Source: Prevotella sp. UBA2746 (GTDB taxonomy: Bacteria; Bacteroidota; Bacteroidia; Bacteroidales; Bacteroidaceae). Taken from it: DNA of 42,045 nt. The stretch covers positions 43,934 to 85,978 of the forward strand of contig DEJO01000025.1 in assembly GCA_002353555.1 (NCBI GenBank). Direction: 5' to 3'. Below are positions 22,712-28,516 of this stretch, piece after piece. The notes under the pieces were generated by a model. The model saw only the letters and a program-made list of their open reading frames with translations, did not search any database and had not been told where the DNA came from. Made by a program: the position numbers and the translations under genes. Numbering within the stretch: the stretch's first letter is position 1; the number at the start of each line of letters is the position of its first letter.

Positions 22712-23326
22712 CTACTGTCCTACTGCTACTTTCGCATGTCTGATGACTTTGTCGTTGAGCGTGTATCCGGTCTGGACGCAGTCAATGACCTTGCCCTTCT
22801 TGTCGTCGCCCATGCCTGGAACCATAGCTATGGCCTCATGGAAGTCAACGTCGAAGTCTGCATTGTCGGTGTCTATTTTCTTTACACCAAGTCCTTCAAG
22901 CGTCTTCACAAACTTATGGAAGATGAGTTCCATGCCTTCCTTGATGGCAGCAGCGTCTTCGTTCTTGTCGGCAATGGCACGTTCAAAGTCGTCAAGTACA
23001 GGCAGAACGGCAGTGATGGTCTTCTCGCCACCATTCAAAATCAGTTCGGTCTTCTCCTTCAGCGTGCGCTTCTTGTAGTTATCAAACTCGGCAATGGTGC
23101 GCAACAACTGGTCGCGGAGCTTGGCATTCTCTTCCTGAAGAGCTTCCAGAGGGTCTTTCTCTTCAGCTGAAGAGTCAGCACTTTCCGTTTCCTCTTGGTC
23201 GTCAGCAACTTTAACGTCATCTTTGTTTTCTGCGTCTTCAGCGTTTTCAACCACTTCAACGTCCTCGTTGCTTACCGTCTCCTCCTTGTTACCGTCTTCT
23301 ATTTTAATTTCCTTTTCGTTACTCAT
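22712..23326 (-). CDS. grpE: Nucleotide exchange factor GrpE
   Basis: ADP/ATP exchange factor for DnaK. 204 residues: a highly acidic N-terminal tail of about 60 residues, a long coiled coil (EALQEENAKLRDQLLRTIAEF), then the conserved FDNYKKRTLKEKTELI and the beta domain with FHEAIAMVPGMGDD, GKVIDCVQTGYTLNDKVIRHAKVAVG. First gene of the probable grpE-dnaJ-folC operon. Upstream is a repeat tract (23375-23429) and only a weak -7 box (GATATTTG at 23363-23370). dnaK is not in the window, and no CIRCE element is visible. Confidence 0.96.
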   Translation of the reverse strand: MSNEKEIKIEDGNKEETVSNEDVEVVENAEDAENKDDVKVADDQEETESADSSAEEKDPLEALQEENAKLRDQLLRTIAEFDNYKKRTLKEKTELILNGGEKTITAVLPVLDDFERAIADKNEDAAAIKEGMELIFHKFVKTLEGLGVKKIDTDNADFDVDFHEAIAMVPGMGDDKKGKVIDCVQTGYTLNDKVIRHAKVAVGQ

Positions 23327-23374
23327 GACTTGTTGTTTTTATGGTTTCTATTCATGCCAGAACAAATATCGTGC

Positions 23375-23429
23375 CAATTGTCAATTATCAATTATCAATT
23401 GTGAATTGTCAATTATCAATTGTCAATTG
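23375..23429. repeat. Tcaattatcaatt-type intergenic repeat tract
   Basis: Head-to-tail units of CAATTATCAATTGT-type sequence, with self-complementary CAATTG cores. Similar tracts occur at 25832-25858 and 36314-36346, and a single unit lies inside the S9 peptidase gene at 37887-37906. Confidence 0.8.
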
Positions 23430-23432
23430 CCA

Positions 23433-25046
23433 TTAGGCATACATGGCTTCCTTTTGTTCCTTGATAGCTGAATCGTAGATGTAGTCATCGTAAGACATCA
23501 GCTTGTCAATGGTACCCTTCGGTGTCAGTTCGATGATGCGGTCAGCCACGGTATTGATGAACTCATGGTCGTGGGATGCAAAGAGGATGTTACCCTTGAA
23601 GCTGATAAGGTTGTTGTTGAAAGCCTGAATACTCTCCAGATCGAGGTGGTTGGTAGGTGTGTCGAGGATAAGACAGTTGGCGTTCTTCAGCTGCATGCGG
23701 GCAATCATACACCGCATCTTCTCACCACCAGAGAGCACGTTCACCTTCTTTTCTACCTCCTCCTGCTTGAAGAGCATACGTCCGAGGAAACCTTTCATCA
23801 TCACTTCGTTGCCCGTACCATACTGGCTCAGCCAGTCAACCAGGTTCAGGTCACTTTGGAAGAACTCGGTATTGTCGAGTGGCAAGTAGGCTGTGGTGAT
23901 GGTCACACCCCATTTGTAGGTTCCGGCATCAGCCTCGCGGTTGCCGTTGATGATTTCGAAGAGTGCCGTCATCGCTTTCGGGTTGTGGGAGAGGAAGACG
24001 GTCTTCTGTCCTTTTTCTATGTTGAACGTCACGTTGTCGAAGAGCACCGTGCCGTCGCTGTCTACGGCCTTCAGCCCTTCTACTTCAAGAATCTGGTTAC
24101 CCGGCTCACGTTCCATCTGGAAGATGATGCCCGGATACTTACGTGTTGACGGAGTAATCTCTTCTACATTCAGTTTCTCCAGCATCTTTTTTCGCGAAGT
24201 GGTCTGCTTAGACTTTGCTACGTTGGCAGAGAAGCGGCGGATGAATTCCTCCAGCTGCTTGCGCTTCTCGTCGGCTTTCATCTTCTGGTTCTGAGCCTGA
24301 CGCAGCGCCAACTGCGAACTCTCATACCAGAACGAGTAGTTGCCTGAGAAGACTGTCACCTTTCCGAAGTCGATGTCGACCGTCTGAGTAGAGACGGCAT
24401 CAAGGAAGTGGCGGTCGTGGCTGACGACGAGTACGCACTGTTCAACGTTGCTGAGGTATTCCTCCAGCCACTGAACGGTGTCAAGGTCAAGGTCGTTGGT
24501 AGGCTCATCGAGCAACAGGTTGTCGGGATGTCCGAATAACGCCTTGGCCAGCATGACGCGTACCTTCTCGTTGTTCGACAGTTCTGACATCATCTTGTAG
24601 TGTTCAGTCTCTTTCACACCCAGATTCTGCAACAGCTGTGCCGCTTCGCTTTCAGCTTCCCAGCCATTCATCTCGGCAAACTTCAGTTCCAAATCGGCGG
24701 CACGGTTGCCATCTTCTTCCGTCATCTCAGGTTTGGCATAGAGTTCCTCGCGTTCCTTCATATTCTTCCACAGCGGCTCATGTCCCTGTAAAACGGTGTC
24801 CATCACCGAGAAGGCGTCAAACTTGAAGTGGTCCTGTTCCAATACAGACAGGCGCTCACCTGGTGCCATCTCAACGGTTCCCTTGTTCGGCTCCAGCTCT
24901 CCGCTGATGGCTTTCAGCAATGTAGACTTGCCGGCACCGTTGGCACCGATGATACCATAGATGTTTCCTGCCGTAAACTTGATGTTGACATCCTTATAAA
25001 GTACTCGCTTTCCGAATTGAATCGCCAGATTCGTTACTGTTATCAT
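23433..25046 (-). CDS. ABC-F ATPase, YbiT-type, with a degenerate second site
   Basis: 537 residues, two ABC domains without membrane segments. ABC-F proteins act on the ribosome in translation quality control or antibiotic protection; this one is closest to YbiT in length and flanking sequence (RYGLIGANGSGKST-like start, SRFSANVAKSKQTTSRKK linker). NBD1: Walker A GANGAGKST intact, Walker B LLLDEPTNDLDLD intact, signature changed to LSNNEKVR. NBD2: Walker A replaced by FLSHNPKAMTALF, catalytic Glu replaced (LDTPTNHLDLE), signature LSGGEKMR intact. Thus the composite site made by NBD1 Walker motifs and NBD2 signature looks active and the other one dead. Promoter at 25084-25114. Stand-alone gene. 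Confidence 0.92.
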   Translation of the reverse strand: MITVTNLAIQFGKRVLYKDVNIKFTAGNIYGIIGANGAGKSTLLKAISGELEPNKGTVEMAPGERLSVLEQDHFKFDAFSVMDTVLQGHEPLWKNMKEREELYAKPEMTEEDGNRAADLELKFAEMNGWEAESEAAQLLQNLGVKETEHYKMMSELSNNEKVRVMLAKALFGHPDNLLLDEPTNDLDLDTVQWLEEYLSNVEQCVLVVSHDRHFLDAVSTQTVDIDFGKVTVFSGNYSFWYESSQLALRQAQNQKMKADEKRKQLEEFIRRFSANVAKSKQTTSRKKMLEKLNVEEITPSTRKYPGIIFQMEREPGNQILEVEGLKAVDSDGTVLFDNVTFNIEKGQKTVFLSHNPKAMTALFEIINGNREADAGTYKWGVTITTAYLPLDNTEFFQSDLNLVDWLSQYGTGNEVMMKGFLGRMLFKQEEVEKKVNVLSGGEKMRCMIARMQLKNANCLILDTPTNHLDLESIQAFNNNLISFKGNILFASHDHEFINTVADRIIELTPKGTIDKLMSYDDYIYDSAIKEQKEAMYA

Positions 25047-25083
25047 ATTCCTCTAATACCTTAATTAATTCGCAATTGGGGTG

Positions 25084-25114
25084 CAAAAGTACTTAAAAAT
25101 ACGCAAATAGCAAA
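25084..25114 (-). promoter_or_regulatory. Promoter of the ABC-F gene
   Basis: Minus strand: TTTG (25111-25114), 19 bases, TACTTTTG (25084-25091), 38 bases before the ATG at 25046. Confidence 0.6.
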
Positions 25115-25143
25115 ATAAAACCTCTTTTATGATGATATTTAAT

Positions 25144-25202
25144 AATCCTTCCACTATCACATCACGTGCGATGCCTGTCAAAACGGCTACGTCTATTACT
25201 AA
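25144..25202 (+). pseudogene. Orphan 3' tail of a paralogue of the 13308-13691 gene
   Basis: 25152-25202 reads HYHITCDACQNGYVYY and a stop, matching the end of the small zinc-ribbon protein at 13641-13691 (HNHVTCDACQNGYVYY). Nine codons differ synonymously, two differ in amino acid, and the stop changes TAG to TAA. Just upstream, AATCCT also matches, after a 2-base insertion. Nothing further upstream matches, so only the tail survives. Confidence 0.8.
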
Positions 25203-25218
25203 GTGCTTTTAAGCCTGC

Positions 25219-25773
25219 TTAGTCTTCGTTGTTGGTGCGCAGTATGATGCTGGTAGCTCCGATGGTGAAGAGTGTGCCGTCTTCAATAACGCGACGTTCG
25301 CGGTCACCGAGAATTTCGTTGTCAACGAAGGTACCGGTATAGCTAGGACCGTCGCGTAGCACAAACTTCAGGCGGCCCCGTTTGTCACGGCTTACGTTGA
25401 TGACACAGTGGGTCATGTCAACGCTGGGGTCAACGGTCTCGATAGGACAGTTGATGGGGTTGCCTTTCTGGTAGCGCCCGATGACGTTGTCACCCATCGT
25501 GAGGGGAATCTCCTGCTTGTAGTGGAAGACATTCTCGATAACGACGATGGTGCCTACAGTGGGCATCTCTTCTTGACCGTCGTTGTCAGAATCATTCTTT
25601 GGAGTATGGAGTGTCGTCTTCTGGTTCTTGTCCAACAGTATACTGGTACCCATGCGAATGCCAAACTGCTTGTTGCATTCAGGACATTGGAAAACCAAGG
25701 ACTGACCGGGTTGGTATTTGGTTTCATCGAAGACGATGAAGTGATCACATTTGGGACAACGAACGCGCTTCAT
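25219..25773 (-). CDS. FHA-domain protein with N-terminal zinc finger
   Basis: 184 residues from the ATG at 25773 (MKRVRCPKCDHFIVFDET). Residues 1-40 form a CxxC...CxxC ribbon (CPKC, CPEC) of the MJ0042 type. A polar linker follows, then a forkhead-associated domain from about residue 85: MGDNVIGRYQKGNP, a MTHCVINV strand and DGPSYTGTFVDNEIL near the phosphothreonine-binding loops. FHA domains bind phosphothreonine peptides, so a signalling or scaffold role is likely; the usual GRxxxxxxxxxxxxSRxH core is recognisable but with THC in place of SRxH, so phosphopeptide binding is not certain. It lies 78 bases after the HU/SPOR gene and may be in its transcript. Confidence 0.85.
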   Translation of the reverse strand: MKRVRCPKCDHFIVFDETKYQPGQSLVFQCPECNKQFGIRMGTSILLDKNQKTTLHTPKNDSDNDGQEEMPTVGTIVVIENVFHYKQEIPLTMGDNVIGRYQKGNPINCPIETVDPSVDMTHCVINVSRDKRGRLKFVLRDGPSYTGTFVDNEILGDRERRVIEDGTLFTIGATSIILRTNNED

Positions 25774-25851
25774 TAAATAGAAAGATTGAAAAAATGAAAA
25801 GTTGAAATGTACTCGGTTTGCACGATAATTGTCAATTACAATTGTCAATTA

Positions 25852-26841
25852 TCAATTTTCCGTAACCCATCCTAAGGCGAACTTCTTATGGGTTTGGCGC
25901 ATGCTCGTCAGCGTCTGCACGGCATCTTCCTCGCTGGCGAAGTTGCCATAGAGAACCTTTACCACACCTTTGTCACTGGTAACGATATTGCCTTGGACGC
26001 CTTCTGCTGCCAACTGGCTGACGAAAAGCTCTGCGTTCTTTTTTGACACATGACTACAGAGTACGATGCTCCAAGAGGGCTGTCCACTTGTGGGTGTCGT
26101 CTGTGTGGTTGCCGGCGTAGCTGTCTCAGCCTTTTTAACCTCAGCTTCAACCTCCATGTTTCTGTCTTTCTTGTCGTTGGAGAAGGCATCGTAGAGAATG
26201 CCACTCTTGATTTTCTCAGAAGAGAAGACCCGTGGGTTTTGGCTCAGTGGTGAAGCTATCATGAAGAAGGCGGCAATGAGCACGGCAGCAACGGCTACGT
26301 TGCGCAATGCGTTCACGCTGACGCTCACCATCTTCTGACCGGTATCCTGGTCGGTGTCAATGGTGATGATGCGTGCCTTCTTGGTCGGTTGCTTGGGTTG
26401 CTCTGCGGATGGCTGTTGGTTGTGGAGGGGCAACATCGTAAACGAGCTAAGACCGTATAGCTCCGGGGTGAGAATGCCAGCCTCGCATGGCGAAAACTCT
26501 ATCTTTCCTTTTGCATTGACAGAAAGACGTCCGATGTTGTGCAACTCGTATTCGCCGGTCTCTTCCAGTTCTTTTTGCAACTGGCGGGATTCCTTCTCGA
26601 TGCGCTTGATGGCTTCGGGGTAGCTGATGTCGTATGCCTCCACGTATGATTGTGCCAGCAGGGAGTCGTTCATCGTGAGCTGTGGGTTGAATCCCAACGT
26701 GCGGAGTGGCGGCAGAAAGATGCCATCCTGCTCGTCGTATCGGGCATCGATATGATGGGCGACAAAGCCTCCTAATCCAGGAACGACAACACAGTCGTTG
26801 CTCAAGAGCAAAATCTCAATATGTCTTTCTATTTCAATCAC
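25852..26841 (-). CDS. CCDC81-type HU domain + membrane + SPOR protein
   Basis: 329 residues starting at a GTG (26841). The start is fixed by homology (VIEIERHIEILLLSNDCVVVPGLGG, the usual N-terminus of prokaryotic CCDC81-like HU domain 1) and by a perfect promoter whose -7 box ends only a few bases upstream, so the upstream ATG at 26877 cannot be used. Order: two HU-like domains in the first 150 residues, a low-complexity part, one membrane helix (NVAVAAVLIAAFFMIASPL, about residues 195-215), and a C-terminal SPOR domain (WSIVLCSHVSKKNAELFV and on) that should bind denuded septal peptidoglycan. It probably links DNA or a partner inside the cell to division-site peptidoglycan. The leader is 0-3 bases. 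Confidence 0.88.
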   Translation of the reverse strand: MIEIERHIEILLLSNDCVVVPGLGGFVAHHIDARYDEQDGIFLPPLRTLGFNPQLTMNDSLLAQSYVEAYDISYPEAIKRIEKESRQLQKELEETGEYELHNIGRLSVNAKGKIEFSPCEAGILTPELYGLSSFTMLPLHNQQPSAEQPKQPTKKARIITIDTDQDTGQKMVSVSVNALRNVAVAAVLIAAFFMIASPLSQNPRVFSSEKIKSGILYDAFSNDKKDRNMEVEAEVKKAETATPATTQTTPTSGQPSWSIVLCSHVSKKNAELFVSQLAAEGVQGNIVTSDKGVVKVLYGNFASEEDAVQTLTSMRQTHKKFALGWVTEN

Positions 26842-26846
26842 GTTTG

Positions 26847-26878
26847 CAAAGATAGTGTTATTTGGTGAATAGAACAAA
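26847..26878 (-). promoter_or_regulatory. Promoter giving a leaderless mRNA
   Basis: Minus strand: TTTG (26875-26878), 20 bases, TATCTTTG (26847-26854), a full consensus match. The expected start of transcription (about 26843) is within three bases of the GTG at 26841. Confidence 0.75.
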
Positions 26879-26928
26879 TCTTTTTCGTATAATTTTTTCG
26901 TTAAAAACGATGAAAAGATAGCCGAAGG

Positions 26929-27738
26929 CTATTTCAGTTTCTTTGTGAGTCTGCCGTCCTTTGAAATTTTCAGTTCGACGACATAGCAGGAGGCGGCATC
27001 AGGGATGCCGATGACCGCATCAAAGTATACGGCTGCAGTGTCGGCCTTGTCATATACGACATCGCGCAGGATGGATTGCTTCATGAATTCTGCAGGAACA
27101 AACGACGAGAACTCCTGTTTGCGGAAGTCGTGCGAGAAGATGCTTACTCCCTTGGTAGATACCCTCAGCCGGGCTACGTTGTCTAAGTACAGGTTGTCTA
27201 CCTCGATGCCTTCGTTGTTGAAGGTGGGCTTAAAGACACGGTCCGATGTCGGCTCAATGTGTAGGTTGCAGTCGTAGTGTCGGAGTCCCCCGTCAGCAAT
27301 CGTGTCCAAGTCAGTCGTCCGGAAAATGTTCTGGGCGTAGGGACGTGCCTGGGTGAAGAGGGGGATGAGCTGTTTGTCGTCGTTGCGTACCAACTTGATT
27401 TCATCGCCTGCTTTGTTGAAGAACTTAAACAGGTGCTCAGCCTGCTTCGTGATGAGGTATTGGTTGGTGGTGTTTCCTTGTGTGTAGAGACTGTCCTTGT
27501 ATATCCAGAACGCTACGGGCAGGCTGGCACCATCGGGGAAGAAAAGGCTGTCGCCGCGTGCCATCAGTGCCGGAGCACCTTCCTCGTCGTTCACCCATAC
27601 TCCCTGCAACATCTCTTTGGCTTCTTTGTCTTCATGCTCATGCGTATAGTCAGTGCCGGAATGGCTGCATTGGCAGAAGACGGTGAGCAATGTTGCCGTA
27701 CAGAATGCGTAAGAAAGTATGTGAATTAACCGTTTCAT
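26929..27738 (-). CDS. Exported lipoprotein-like protein (DUF4738-like)
   Basis: 269 residues. N-terminus MKRLIHILSYAFCTATLLTVFCQCSHSG: a signal sequence with Cys at the end of the hydrophobic core, but the residue before it is Gln, so the lipobox is poor. The mature part begins with an acidic stretch (HEHEDKEAKEMLQGVWVNDEEG) typical of Bacteroidota periplasmic proteins that start with a WxxDEEG element. From memory it resembles the family annotated DUF4738; function unknown. It lies 45 bases after rfbC on the same strand. No catalytic motif is seen. Confidence 0.7.
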   Translation of the reverse strand: MKRLIHILSYAFCTATLLTVFCQCSHSGTDYTHEHEDKEAKEMLQGVWVNDEEGAPALMARGDSLFFPDGASLPVAFWIYKDSLYTQGNTTNQYLITKQAEHLFKFFNKAGDEIKLVRNDDKQLIPLFTQARPYAQNIFRTTDLDTIADGGLRHYDCNLHIEPTSDRVFKPTFNNEGIEVDNLYLDNVARLRVSTKGVSIFSHDFRKQEFSSFVPAEFMKQSILRDVVYDKADTAAVYFDAVIGIPDAASCYVVELKISKDGRLTKKLK

Positions 27739-27783
27739 AGACTCTCCATCCTAAGTCCTCAACTCTAAGCCCTGAGCCTTCAA

Positions 27784-28335
27784 CTATTCAAACAGCTCAG
27801 CTTCCTTCAGCGACGCTGCCTTCAGGTCTTTCTCACTCGTCACCACGTCCTTTTGGTCAATCGGCCAGCTGATGCCAATGGTCTCATCGTTCCATCTGAT
27901 GCTGGCTTCAGCCTGCGGAGCGTATACGTTGTCTACCTTGTAGGTGAAGATGGCTTCGTCGCTCAGCACGAGGAACCCGTGGGCAAAGCCACGTGGAATG
28001 AAAAACTGGCGTTTGTTCTCTTCAGAGAGCTCCACGGCAACATGCTTGCCGAAGGTGGGAGAGCTCTTGCGGATGTCAACGGCTACATCGAGCACGCGCC
28101 CTTTGATGACGCGCACCAGCTTGGCTTGTGACCATTCTCCTTTCTGGTAGTGGAGTCCGCGCAGCACGCCATAGCTCGACTTCGATTCGTTGTCTTGTAC
28201 GAACTCGATGTGTCTTCCGATGTGCTCGTCGAAGTCAGCCTGCTTCCAGGCTTCAAAGAAATATCCACGCTGGTCGTTGAACACTTTCGGCTCAATGATC
28301 CATACGCCGTCAATCTCTGTCTTGATATATTCCAT
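27784..28335 (-). CDS. rfbC: dTDP-4-dehydrorhamnose 3,5-epimerase
   Basis: Epimerises dTDP-4-keto-6-deoxyglucose in dTDP-L-rhamnose synthesis for surface glycans. 183 residues from the ATG at 28335 (MEYIKTEIDGVWIIEPKVFND). Motifs: DQRGYFFEAWKQADF, FVQDNESKSSYGVLRGLHYQ with the catalytic His, KLVRVIKGRVLDVAVDIR, and FFIPRGFAHGFLVLSDEA. It stands apart from any rfbA/B/D genes in this window. Promoter at 28358-28389 with a perfect consensus. The gene is complete and typical. Confidence 0.95.
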   Translation of the reverse strand: MEYIKTEIDGVWIIEPKVFNDQRGYFFEAWKQADFDEHIGRHIEFVQDNESKSSYGVLRGLHYQKGEWSQAKLVRVIKGRVLDVAVDIRKSSPTFGKHVAVELSEENKRQFFIPRGFAHGFLVLSDEAIFTYKVDNVYAPQAEASIRWNDETIGISWPIDQKDVVTSEKDLKAASLKEAELFE

Positions 28336-28357
28336 GTGTTTGATTTTGATTCTTGTG

Positions 28358-28389
28358 CAAAGGTACAAAAAACACAAGGACAAAGCAAA
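28358..28389 (-). promoter_or_regulatory. Promoter of rfbC
   Basis: Minus strand: TTTG (28386-28389), 20 bases, TACCTTTG (28358-28365); start of transcription about 20 bases before the ATG at 28335. Confidence 0.7.
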
Positions 28390-28432
28390 GGAAACGGCAG
28401 GTTTTTCTTGAAGGAATACTTATAAACAAAAA

Positions 28433-28461
28433 GCCAACCGACTATATGACAGTCGGTTGGC
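28433..28461 (-). terminator. Rho-independent terminator of the GH3 gene
   Basis: GCCAACCGACT (28433-28443) pairs with AGTCGGTTGGC (28451-28461), 7-base loop; on the minus strand TTTTTGTTT follows. It sits 56 bases after the stop codon of the GH3 gene. Confidence 0.8.
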
Positions 28462-28516
28462 GATATTTCTTTAAAGTTTAGCTTCTTGCGGAAGCGTATG
28501 CTTTAGTTTCTTTTTC

